A DNA stretch of 64,000 nucleotides from Pseudomonas alcaligenes. GTDB lineage: Bacteria; Pseudomonadota; Gammaproteobacteria; Pseudomonadales; Pseudomonadaceae. Below the pieces are notes generated by a model. The model searched no databases. It saw only the letters and a program-made list of their open reading frames with translations, and was not told where the DNA came from. Every line of letters begins with the position of its first letter. Position 1 is the first letter of the stretch. Below are positions 8,067 through 15,841 of this stretch, in pieces. The stretch lies in NCBI RefSeq assembly GCF_041729615.1, contig NZ_CP154874.1:1617001-1681000 (forward strand). The letters run 5' to 3'. A program made the position numbers and the translations under genes.

Positions 8067-8453
8067 CTAACGCTGCCCCAGCCCGCGCAACAGCCAGAAC
8101 GCCAGCGCGGCGGAGACGCCCTCGAACAGCATGGCGTAGAGGTTGAAGGTCTGCTGCGCGCCGCCGTCCAGCCACAGCCCGCCCAGGCGGGCGAGCAGCA
8201 GCGCGCTGTAGAGCAGCACCAGCAGCATCAGCGCCGGGCGCAGCAGCTCGCCACGCAGCAGTGCCAGCCCCAGCCAGGCCGCCAGCCCCAGCTGCAGGCC
8301 GCCGTAGTAGGCCCTTACGTCGGTGATCGCCGCCGGCGCCATCAGCAGCATGCCGCTGAGGTTGGCCAGCTCGTGCGGACGGACGAAGTAGGCCAGGCCG
8401 AAGCCGGCGAGGATCAGGCTCTGGACAATGAGGAACAGGCGCACCGGCAGCAT
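8067..8453 (-). CDS. DUF4345-like small inner-membrane protein
   Basis: This 128-residue protein has four predicted membrane helices. The layout (RLFLIVQSLILAGFGLAYFV, an RPHELANLSG loop, a DVRAYYGGLQLGLAAWLGL helix and a final FEGVSAALAFWLLRGL helix) resembles the DUF4345 family, of unknown function. I chose the ATG at 8453 because a GGGAGA ribosome site lies just upstream; a longer open frame to 8504 lacks one. It is convergent with trmA, 11 bases apart, and divergent from the DUF411 gene. Confidence 0.75.
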   Translation of the reverse strand: MLPVRLFLIVQSLILAGFGLAYFVRPHELANLSGMLLMAPAAITDVRAYYGGLQLGLAAWLGLALLRGELLRPALMLLVLLYSALLLARLGGLWLDGGAQQTFNLYAMLFEGVSAALAFWLLRGLGQR

Positions 8454-8583
8454 CGGCAATCTCCCTGGTTGGACTGGCTGCGAGCATAGGCGCTGGCGAC
8501 TCACACGGAAACAGTCGCGGCCTGGGCGCGCTCGGCCCGGCGATTTATCCTAGCCACCTGATGCCAGAATCGAGGACTCCCCC

Positions 8584-9015
8584 ATGCGCCTGCTGCCTCT
8601 CGCCACCCTGCTCTTCGTCGCCTCCGCGCAAGCCGCCGAGCCCGTCACCATGGACGTGCACCGCGACGCCAACTGCGGCTGCTGCAAGGCCTGGATCAGC
8701 CACCTGGAAGCCAACGGCATCCAGGTCAACGACCATGTCGAAACCGACATGGCCGCCGTCAAGCAGCGCCTGGGCGTACCGCCGCGCCTGGCCTCGTGCC
8801 ACACCGGGGTGATCGACGGCAAGTTCGTCGAGGGCCACGTACCGGCCCGCGACGTGCTCGCCCTGCAGGGCCGCCCCGACCTGCTCGGCGCCGCCGTGCC
8901 GGGCATGCCGCACGGCTCGCCGGGCATGGAGACCGGTCGGGTGGATGCCTACCAGGTGATCGGCCTGGGCCAGGACGGCAAGCAGAGCGTGCTGGCCGAC
9001 TATCCGGCCGAGTGA
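8584..9015 (+). CDS. Periplasmic DUF411 metal-binding protein
   Basis: This 143-residue protein has a cleavable signal peptide (cleavage likely after AQA at about residue 18) and the DUF411 core: a thioredoxin-like stretch with DANCGCCKAWISHLE, whose Cys-Gly-Cys-Cys cluster could bind metal, and LASCHTGVIDGKFVEGHVPA with a further Cys-His pair. DUF411 proteins are often encoded with copper-resistance genes and have been called CopG-like. Metal binding in the periplasm is therefore likely, but no copper operon is adjacent here. It appears to be a single-gene unit ahead of the metallopeptidase. Confidence 0.85.
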   Translation: MRLLPLATLLFVASAQAAEPVTMDVHRDANCGCCKAWISHLEANGIQVNDHVETDMAAVKQRLGVPPRLASCHTGVIDGKFVEGHVPARDVLALQGRPDLLGAAVPGMPHGSPGMETGRVDAYQVIGLGQDGKQSVLADYPAE

Positions 9016-9084
9016 CGCTCCGCTGGCGCCGCGCCCGTCCGGGGACGACACTGTCAGCCCCGGACGGAGAAAAGGAGCACGGCC

Positions 9085-9957
9085 ATGCGCTGGGAACGCG
9101 GCAGACGCAGTGACAACGTAGTCGACGCCCGCGGCAGTGGCCGCGGCATGCGCCTCGGCGGCGGCAAGGGCCTGAGCCTGGGTGGCATCGCCGTGATCGT
9201 GGTGATCGGCCTGCTGATGGGCCAGGACCCGCTGACCATTCTCGGCAACGTGGTCAACCAGGGCCTGCAGCAGGGCGCGCCGGTGCAGGAGCAGCGGGCA
9301 CCGGCCGCCAACGACCCGCAAAGCGAATTCGTCCGCGCCGTGCTCGGCGACACCGAGGACACCTGGCGCGCCATCTTCCAGGCCTCCGGCAAGCAGTACC
9401 AGGACCCCAAGCTGATCCTCTTCAGCGGCGGCGTGCGCTCGGCCTGCGGCTTCGCCGATGCCGCCGTCGGCCCCTTCTACTGCCCGGGCGACCAGCAGGT
9501 GTACCTCGACCTGTCGTTCTTCCGCGAGATGGAGACGCGCTTCGCCGCCGCCGGCGATTTCGCCCAGGCCTACGTGATCGCCCACGAGGTCGGCCACCAC
9601 GTACAGAGCCTGCTCGGCGTCTCGGCCAGGGTCCACGCGGCGCGCCAGCGCGGCGAGCGGGTGGAGGGCGACAACGGCCTCTTGGTGCGCCAGGAGCTGC
9701 AGGCCGACTGCCTGGCCGGGGTCTGGGCGCACCACGCCCAGCAGCGCCTGGACTGGCTGGAGCCGGGCGACCTGGAGGAGGCGCTGAACGCCGCCAACGC
9801 CATCGGCGACGACCGCCTGCAGCAACAGTCGCGCGGCACCGTGGTGCCGGACTCCTTCACCCATGGCACCTCGGCGCAGCGCGAGCGCTGGTTCAGAACC
9901 GGCTTCGAGCACGGTGAGCCGGGGCGCTGCGACACCTTCAAGGCGGCCCGGCTCTAG
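9085..9957 (+). CDS. ypfJ: Neutral zinc metallopeptidase YpfJ
   Basis: This 290-residue membrane-anchored protein matches the YpfJ family. It has a polar N-terminus (MRWERGRRSDNVVDARG), one membrane helix near residues 33-46, and a periplasmic peptidase domain with the zinc-binding HEVGHHVQ motif near residue 170. It ends with a conserved region holding QADCLAGVWAHHA and RERWFRTGFEHG. The family is widespread in bacteria; substrates are unknown. The stop codon lies in a CTAG tetramer shared with the convergent AraC gene, so the two coding ends overlap by four bases. Confidence 0.92.
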   Translation: MRWERGRRSDNVVDARGSGRGMRLGGGKGLSLGGIAVIVVIGLLMGQDPLTILGNVVNQGLQQGAPVQEQRAPAANDPQSEFVRAVLGDTEDTWRAIFQASGKQYQDPKLILFSGGVRSACGFADAAVGPFYCPGDQQVYLDLSFFREMETRFAAAGDFAQAYVIAHEVGHHVQSLLGVSARVHAARQRGERVEGDNGLLVRQELQADCLAGVWAHHAQQRLDWLEPGDLEEALNAANAIGDDRLQQQSRGTVVPDSFTHGTSAQRERWFRTGFEHGEPGRCDTFKAARL

Positions 9958-10964
9958 GCCTCCCGGCGCCAGGCCTTGGGGGAAACGCCGAACCAGCCCT
10001 TGAACGCCTTGTAGAAAGCGCTCGGCTCGGCGAAGCCCAGCTCGCGGCTGAGCTGCTCGACCCGGCACCCCGGCTGCGCCAGGCGCTGCAGGGCGTAGTT
10101 GCGGCGCACTTCGGCCAGCAACCCGGAAAAACTGCACTGCTCCGCGCGCAGGTGGCGGTGCAGGGTCTGCCGACTGATCCCCAGGCGCCGCGCCACCCCC
10201 GCCACCGACAGCTCGCCGCTCGGCAAGCCATGCTCGATCTGCTGCAGCACCCGGGCGCGCAGGCTGTGCTGCGCCGGCAGCTGCGCCTGCATGGCGCTCA
10301 CCCGCTGCTGCATCAGGCCCTTGAGGTAGTCATTGGCGCTCGGCACCGGCAGCTGCAGGTCACTTGCCAGCAACTCCAGGTAGTCCGCGTCCTCGCCGAA
10401 ACGCACCGCCACGCCGAACACCTGGCGATAGATCGCCGGTGCCGCCAGCGGCGCATGGCGAAAGCCCACCGCCTGCGGTACCAGGCGCACCGCCGTGAGC
10501 TGGCGCGCCCAGCACAGCGCCGAGCTGAGGCTGTGCTCGCAGGCCACGGCGTGCCCGAGCAGCGGGGCATGGAACAGGACGTGCACGCGAATGCGCGTGC
10601 CGAGCGCCTCGACCCGCAGGCTCTCGCCCTCGCTCATCACCGGGATGTAGCGGCGGAACAGCTCCACCGCCTCGCCCAGGGTGGCGCTCTGCGCCGCCAG
10701 GTGGGCAACCGGCCCGCGGGTATGCAGGCCGCGCCGCTGGCCGACCAGCAGGCCGATCTCCGGCGGCGCCCCGCGACTGGCCGCGCGCTCCCAGAGATGC
10801 ACGGCCCAGCGCACCGGCACGCGCATCTCCAGGTTCCTCAGCTGTTCCAGCTCGATGCCCAGCACCTGCAGATCCGCCGGGCCGACCAGGCCGAAACCCT
10901 GCAGCGACAGGTACAGGTCCAGCAGTTGCGAGGCGGTCGCGCTGGGGCTGTTCGGCAGCGACAT
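9954..10964 (-). CDS. AraC-family regulator with Arabinose_bd-type N-terminal domain
   Basis: This 336-residue protein has an OruR/ArgR-like layout. A sensory domain of the PF12625 kind spans roughly residues 15-200, and a C-terminal double helix-turn-helix covers about 235-335 (VAGVARRLGISRQTLHRHL, then LSRELGFAEPSAFYKAFKGW). The ATG at 10964 is preceded by AAGGAG; the longer upstream frame has no ribosome site. It is divergent from the long-chain acyl-CoA synthetase gene with a 161-base gap. Control of fatty-acid activation is likely, but the ligand is unknown. Confidence 0.92.
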   Translation of the reverse strand: MSLPNSPSATASQLLDLYLSLQGFGLVGPADLQVLGIELEQLRNLEMRVPVRWAVHLWERAASRGAPPEIGLLVGQRRGLHTRGPVAHLAAQSATLGEAVELFRRYIPVMSEGESLRVEALGTRIRVHVLFHAPLLGHAVACEHSLSSALCWARQLTAVRLVPQAVGFRHAPLAAPAIYRQVFGVAVRFGEDADYLELLASDLQLPVPSANDYLKGLMQQRVSAMQAQLPAQHSLRARVLQQIEHGLPSGELSVAGVARRLGISRQTLHRHLRAEQCSFSGLLAEVRRNYALQRLAQPGCRVEQLSRELGFAEPSAFYKAFKGWFGVSPKAWRREA

Positions 10965-11125
10965 GGGGGCTCCTTGCGCCAATCGAAGGAGTCCGATTGT
11001 GCGCCGCGCATGAGACGAATTGCCAGTTTCGTGCGACCCCTGGCTATCAACAGCGCGGCGGCGACTGACTAGATTGGCCGGCAAACAACAACACCGAGTG
11101 CCTCGCACCGCCTGGAGTCCGCGCC

Positions 11126-12952
11126 ATGAGCCATGCCGACCTGATCACCCTGCCCCGCCTGCTGTCCCGCCTGCCCCGCCTGCTCGTCGACCTGCCCGGC
11201 ATCGTCAAGGGCCTGCACATCGGCAACCGCAGCCGCGGCGCCTACCCCGCCAGCCTGGCCCGCTGCGTCGAGACGGCCGCGCGCGAGAACCCCGACGGCG
11301 TGGCGCTGATCCAGGACGACGAGCAGCTCAGCTACGCCGAGCTCGAGCGCTGGAGCAACCAGCTGGCCCACTACCTGCGCGCCCATGGCCTGCGCCAGGG
11401 CGACCGCGCCGCGCTGATGTTCGAGAACCGCTTCGAGCTGCTCGCCGCGGTCATCGCCTGCGCCAAGCTCGGCGCGGTCAGCGCGCTGATCAACAGCAGC
11501 CAGCGCGGCCGCGTGCTGGCGCACAGCATCGGCCTGGCGGCGCCGCGCATGGCGCTGGTCGGCGAGGAGCTGCTGGAGGCCTTCAACGAAGTCGCCGAGG
11601 ACACGGCACTGCCCGCCGATGCCCGCCTCTACTTCGCCGACCGCCCGACCTGGCGCGACCCGGGCAAGGCACCGAACGGCTGGCTGCACCCGGCCGCCAC
11701 GCTGCACGACTACCCCAGCGAGGCGCCGCTGCTGGAGCGCGCCGTGCGCGCCGACGACCCGTGCTTCTTCATCTACACCTCGGGCACTACCGGCCTGCCC
11801 AAGGCCGTGGTGTTCAACCACGGGCGCTTCATCAAGGGCTATGGCGCCTTCGGCTTCGCCGCCGTGCGCCTGGGCCGCGCGGACCGCATGTACGTCAGCC
11901 TGCCGTTCTACCACGGTACCGCCATGGTGGTGTGCTGGGGCTCGGTGCTGGCAGGCCAGGCGGCGCTGATCATGGTGCGCAAGTTCAGCGCCAGCCGCTT
12001 CTGGGACGAGGTGCAACGGCACCGGGCGACCGCCTTCGGCTACGTCGGCGAACTCTGCCGCTACCTGCTCGACCAGCCGCCGCGCCCCGAGGATGGCGAC
12101 AACCCAATCCGCGTGATGGTCGGCAACGGCTTGCGCCCCAGTCTCTGGCAGGCATTCAAGCAGCGCTTCGCGGTCGAGCGGGTGGTCGAGCTGTATGCCT
12201 CCAGCGAGGGCAATATCGGCTTCACCAACCTGCTCAACCTGGACAACACCGTGGGCTTCTCGCCCTACCCCTACGCCATCGTCCGCTACGACCAGGAGCG
12301 CGAGGCGCCGCTACGCGAGAACGGCCGCCTGCAGCGCGTGGCCAAGGGCGAAACCGGCCTGCTACTGGGCAAGATCACCGACAAGACGCCCTTCCACGGC
12401 TATACCGACGCGCGTGACACCGAGCGCTGCATCCTGCGCGACGTGTTCGAGCCGGGCGACGCTTGGTTCAATACCGGCGACCTGATGCGCGACATGGGCT
12501 TCCGCCACGCGCAGTTCGTCGACCGTCTCGGCGATACCTTCCGCTGGAAGGGCGAGAACGTCTCCACCACCCAGGTCGAGGCCGTGCTCGACGGCATCGA
12601 GCACATCAGCGAGACGGTGGTCTACGGCGTGGAAATCCCCGGCACCAACGGCCGCGCCGGCATGGCCTGCGTGCGCCTGGACTGCGCGGCAGCGGACTTC
12701 GACTTCCACGCCCTGCTCGGGCAGCTGCGCCAGGCACTGCCGGCCTACGCCATCCCGCTGTTCCTGCGCCTGAGCGCGCAGCTGGAGACCACCGGCACCT
12801 TCAAGCACAAGAAGGCACCGCTCAAGGAACAGGGGTTCGACCCGCAGCGCTGCGCCGACCCGCTGTACGCCTGGCTGCCCGGCACGGCGAGCTATGTGCC
12901 GCTGACCGACGAGCTGCACGCCGCGATCCTAGCCGGCAGCTACCGCTACTAG
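11126..12952 (+). CDS. Long-chain acyl-CoA synthetase (FATP/FadD6-like)
   Basis: This 608-residue adenylate-forming enzyme has the AMP-binding P-loop FIYTSGTTGLPKAVVF near residue 220, the ELYASSEGNIGF motif near 360, the GDAWFNTGDLMRDM motif near 450 and a C-terminal FRWKGENVSTTQVEAVL. Its length and the N-terminal membrane-associating stretch (LPRLLSRLPRLLVDLPGIVKGL) match the very-long-chain / fatty-acid-transport-protein branch rather than classical FadD. It would convert fatty acids to acyl-CoA with ATP. It is probably controlled by the divergent AraC regulator. Chain length is not known. Confidence 0.9.
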   Translation: MSHADLITLPRLLSRLPRLLVDLPGIVKGLHIGNRSRGAYPASLARCVETAARENPDGVALIQDDEQLSYAELERWSNQLAHYLRAHGLRQGDRAALMFENRFELLAAVIACAKLGAVSALINSSQRGRVLAHSIGLAAPRMALVGEELLEAFNEVAEDTALPADARLYFADRPTWRDPGKAPNGWLHPAATLHDYPSEAPLLERAVRADDPCFFIYTSGTTGLPKAVVFNHGRFIKGYGAFGFAAVRLGRADRMYVSLPFYHGTAMVVCWGSVLAGQAALIMVRKFSASRFWDEVQRHRATAFGYVGELCRYLLDQPPRPEDGDNPIRVMVGNGLRPSLWQAFKQRFAVERVVELYASSEGNIGFTNLLNLDNTVGFSPYPYAIVRYDQEREAPLRENGRLQRVAKGETGLLLGKITDKTPFHGYTDARDTERCILRDVFEPGDAWFNTGDLMRDMGFRHAQFVDRLGDTFRWKGENVSTTQVEAVLDGIEHISETVVYGVEIPGTNGRAGMACVRLDCAAADFDFHALLGQLRQALPAYAIPLFLRLSAQLETTGTFKHKKAPLKEQGFDPQRCADPLYAWLPGTASYVPLTDELHAAILAGSYRY

Positions 12953-13050
12953 CGACCGAAGATTAAAGGGGGGCTTGGACCACACAGAATCTAGTCAGTC
13001 TCTGGTTTTACATACGACCAGAGCCTGGCTCAAAGCTTGGAGTCGCCTTA

Positions 13051-13512
13051 ATGGAAATTAGCAACTTTTTAGTAGAGTCCCAGATGCTTATCCTGCGCTC
13101 TGCAGCTGATTGTTTCGAAGCATTTATTAATCCAAAAATCACAACCAAATTTTGGTTCACGAAAAGCAGCGACCGCCTTGCAATTGGCAGAAAAGTACGC
13201 TGGGACTGGGAAATGTTCGGAGCTAGCGACACCCTCACAGTCAAAGAATTGAAGGAAAACCATCGCATACTAATCGAATGGGATTCCGATCTAACTAAAG
13301 TAGAATTAAATTTTGAACCTATTGGCGAAGACGCCACTTTAATCAAAATAGCTAACTGGGGCTTCCCAGGGAGTCTTGAAAAAATATTATCCCAAGCAGT
13401 TGATGCAAAAGGGGGCTACACAATAGTCCTTGCTGGACTCAAGTCATGGCTTGAACATGGCATTGAGCTCAACCTTGTTCGAGATCAATTTCCAAAGGGA
13501 TATCCGACTTGA
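13051..13512 (+). CDS. SRPBCC / AHSA1-like protein in a low-GC islet
   Basis: This 153-residue protein resembles the AHSA1 (activator of Hsp90 ATPase homologue) branch of the SRPBCC fold. It has an early helix around ADCFEAFINPKITTKFWF, a GRKVRWDWEMFG strand, VKELKENHRILIEWD and a C-terminal helix GGYTIVLAGLKSWLEHGIEL that would close the ligand cavity. The gene is strikingly AT-rich for this genome (AAA, ATT, TTT codons are common), pointing to recent transfer. The ATG at 13051 follows a GGAG site. It stands alone, with no neighbour of the same composition except noncoding DNA on both sides. Ligand and role are unknown. Confidence 0.8.
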   Translation: MEISNFLVESQMLILRSAADCFEAFINPKITTKFWFTKSSDRLAIGRKVRWDWEMFGASDTLTVKELKENHRILIEWDSDLTKVELNFEPIGEDATLIKIANWGFPGSLEKILSQAVDAKGGYTIVLAGLKSWLEHGIELNLVRDQFPKGYPT

Positions 13513-13735
13513 AACATACGTATAAAAAGCGCAAAAAAGCGACACAAGAGACAGCATCTACCGCGAAACTTAGCGATACACAAAGGCGCTAAAATTGACA
13601 ATCAACAGAGTGACAATGACCCGACCAAGATCAACTCCTCATACATAGCCATATATCTGGACTTCAATATCGCAAGCATTAAATCAACAAGACTCTGGCA
13701 CTCCCATCAAAGCATTGATCCGTCAGTCCCGGACT

Positions 13736-14263
13736 CTAGGGCTCTGTACGCCCGTCGATTCCAAGAGTGATCAGCAGCTTCGCGACTAACTCCTCCGGCG
13801 AAGCTGACGCATCAAAAGGCTCACCCACGCTTTCGCTACCTGCCGTGAACAGTAGTTCTCGCTCAGCCAAAACAGTCCTGCTTTCAAACTCCGCCTCATC
13901 GAGGGCGCGGGCGCTCTGGCGGCGGCGGATGCGGCGCAGGTTGTCCTCGAGCGGCAGGGTGAGGAGAAAACAGCGAATGTCCGTCGCAGCGTAGAAAGAC
14001 AGGAGCCTGCGGCGCAGATCGGCCAGCTCCTCGGCCGTGCGCCACAGGTGGCTGATGACGAAGTGGCGGTAGCCCGCGGCGCGATGGTGGCCGATGAGCA
14101 GGGCGAGGATGCCATGCAGGTAGTCCACTTCATCGGCCGGCGCCGGGGTCATGGCGATCAGCTGGTCGCCATCGAGCATCACCGCCCCGTCGAGGCTCTC
14201 GGCCAGCGCCTCGGCCAGGGTCGACTTGCCAATCCCCAGCGGTCCGTTGAGAAGGATGACCAT
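13736..14263 (-). CDS. P-loop nucleoside/shikimate kinase-like ATPase
   Basis: This 175-residue protein starts with a Walker A motif, LLNGPLGIGKSTLAEAL, at residues 4-20, followed by a LDGAVMLDGDQL strand and a lid-like Arg-rich segment NLRRIRRRQSARALDEAEF. The overall size and motif order match small AAA/adenylate-kinase-like proteins that phosphorylate small molecules. I chose the ATG at 14263 because it starts directly before the first strand; the longer upstream frame overlaps the HAD gene region and lacks family features. The substrate is unknown. The first 150 bases of its 3' end are less GC-rich than the rest and adjoin the low-GC islet. Confidence 0.8.
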   Translation of the reverse strand: MVILLNGPLGIGKSTLAEALAESLDGAVMLDGDQLIAMTPAPADEVDYLHGILALLIGHHRAAGYRHFVISHLWRTAEELADLRRRLLSFYAATDIRCFLLTLPLEDNLRRIRRRQSARALDEAEFESRTVLAERELLFTAGSESVGEPFDASASPEELVAKLLITLGIDGRTEP

Positions 14264-14354
14264 GTGCTTGTCGTCACCAGGTTGCTCGTTTGCCGCAGGG
14301 TACTGCGCCAGGCCCGCCGAGCGCTGCCGCAAATGTAACGGGATGCATGGACGC

Positions 14355-14975
14355 CTAGAGCGCCAGCCCCTCGGCACAGCCGATGCGCGCCAGCAACTGC
14401 GCACAATCCGGCGCGTGCAGGTCCGCCAGCTCCGGCCAGGGATTGTCCGCCAGGTTGACCAGCACGCCGCGGGCGCCGGCGGCACGGGCGCAGTCGAGGT
14501 CGAAGCGGTAGTCGCCGACCATCACCAGCGCCTGCGGCGCCACCTGCCAGCGCGCCGCCAGGTGCAGCAGGCCGCCTGGGTGCGGCTTGGGCGGCGCCTC
14601 GTCGCGGCCGACCACGTCCAGGCTGTCGAAATAGTCGTCCAGGCCGATGGCGGCCAGGGTCAGCAGCGCCAGCTCATGGGCGTTGCGGGTGAGGATGCCG
14701 AGGCGACAGCCGCGCCCGTGCAGGTGGCGCACCAGCTCCACTGCACCGGGCGCGGCCACCGAGCCCAGCGCCAGCTCGCGCTCGTGCTGCAGCAGCCAGG
14801 CGTGCTTGGCCGCCGCCTCGGCGGCGGGCAGCGCGGCCAGGTGATGGAGGATGTCGCTGTCCTGGGGGATGTCCAGCGCGCGCTTGATCGCCGGGAAGTC
14901 GTGCACGGCCACCGTCAGGGTGCCGTCCATGTCGAACACCCAGTGGCGGCAGGCGCGCAGCGCCGCGACCGTCAA
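14355..14975 (-). CDS. HAD-superfamily hydrolase (phosphoglycolate phosphatase-like)
   Basis: This 206-residue protein has all four HAD motifs: the nucleophile FDMDGTLT near residue 15, motif II LTRNAHE, Lys in PKPHPGG and the acidic motif GDYRFDLDCARAAG. It is a phosphatase-type member with a small helical cap. No ATG is available; the likely start is the TTG at 14975, which overlaps the tesB stop (TTGA) and implies translational coupling. From memory, an HAD gene after tesB also occurs in other pseudomonads. Substrate unknown. Confidence 0.85.
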   Translation of the reverse strand: MTVAALRACRHWVFDMDGTLTVAVHDFPAIKRALDIPQDSDILHHLAALPAAEAAAKHAWLLQHERELALGSVAAPGAVELVRHLHGRGCRLGILTRNAHELALLTLAAIGLDDYFDSLDVVGRDEAPPKPHPGGLLHLAARWQVAPQALVMVGDYRFDLDCARAAGARGVLVNLADNPWPELADLHAPDCAQLLARIGCAEGLAL

Positions 14976-15841
14976 CGCCAGTCCTCGCGCAGGCGGGTGA
15001 GGCCTTCCTGCGCCGAGGAGGCCACCAGGCGGCCACTGCGGTCGAAGATGCTGGCACGGGAGAAGCCCCGGGCGTTGCCGGCCCAGGGGCTGTCCATGGC
15101 GTACAGCAGCCAGTCGTCCATGCGCAGGTCGCCGTGGAACCACAGGGCGTGGTCGAGGCTGGCCACCTGCATGAATTTCTGGAACACCGACACGCCATGC
15201 GGCTGCATCGAGGTGGTCAGCAGGTTGAAGTCGCTGGCATAGGCCAGCAGCAGCTTGTGCAGCTGCGGCTCGGCAGGCAGCTCGCCGGCGGCGCGGAACC
15301 ACACGTACTTCACCGGTTCGCAGGGCTGCGGGGCGAAGGGGTTGATGCGCGTCACCGGGCGGATCTCGATCGGCTTGTCGCTGGTCATGCGCTCGCGCAT
15401 GCGCTCGGGAATCAGATGCGCCACCTGGCGCGCCAGCTCGGTTTCCGAGGGCAGACCCTCGGGGCCGGGCACCTCGGGCATCGCCAGCTGGTGGTGGAAG
15501 CCCTCCTCGTCGGCCTGGAACGAGGCGCTACAGGTGAAGATCGGCTGGCCCTTCTGGATCGCGGTGACGCGCCGGGTGCTGAAGCTGCCGCCGTCGCGCA
15601 CCCGGTCGACGCTGTACACCACCGGCAGGCCGGCATCGCCGGGGCGCAGGAAGTAGCCGTGCAGCGAGTGCACATGGCGCGCCGGCTCCACCGTCTGGTT
15701 GGCGGCGGAGACGCACTGGCCGAGCACCTGGCCGCCGAACAGCTGGCGGAAGCCCAGGTCCTGGCTGCGCCCACGGAACAGGTTTTCCTCGATCTGCTCC
15801 ATGCTCAGCAGGGACACCAGATCATCCAGCACTTGGCTCAT
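14972..15841 (-). CDS. tesB: Acyl-CoA thioesterase II TesB
   Basis: This 289-residue protein has the double-hotdog layout and normal length of TesB. Visible features are the N-terminal ENLFRGRSQDLGFRQLFGG, the HSLHGYFLRPGD hotdog segment, SFSTRRVTAIQKG, and the C-terminal ASLDHALWFHGDLRMDDWLL containing the catalytic Asp region. TesB hydrolyses medium- and long-chain acyl-CoA in the cytoplasm. It sits in a chain of overlapping genes: it overlaps the SagB-like gene upstream by four bases and the HAD gene downstream by four. Confidence 0.96.
   Translation of the reverse strand: MSQVLDDLVSLLSMEQIEENLFRGRSQDLGFRQLFGGQVLGQCVSAANQTVEPARHVHSLHGYFLRPGDAGLPVVYSVDRVRDGGSFSTRRVTAIQKGQPIFTCSASFQADEEGFHHQLAMPEVPGPEGLPSETELARQVAHLIPERMRERMTSDKPIEIRPVTRINPFAPQPCEPVKYVWFRAAGELPAEPQLHKLLLAYASDFNLLTTSMQPHGVSVFQKFMQVASLDHALWFHGDLRMDDWLLYAMDSPWAGNARGFSRASIFDRSGRLVASSAQEGLTRLREDWR

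Noticed and set aside
13008..13346. 112-residue minus-strand frame in the low-GC islet
   Set aside because: It opposes the SRPBCC gene, which has a ribosome site and family features; the reverse frame has neither.
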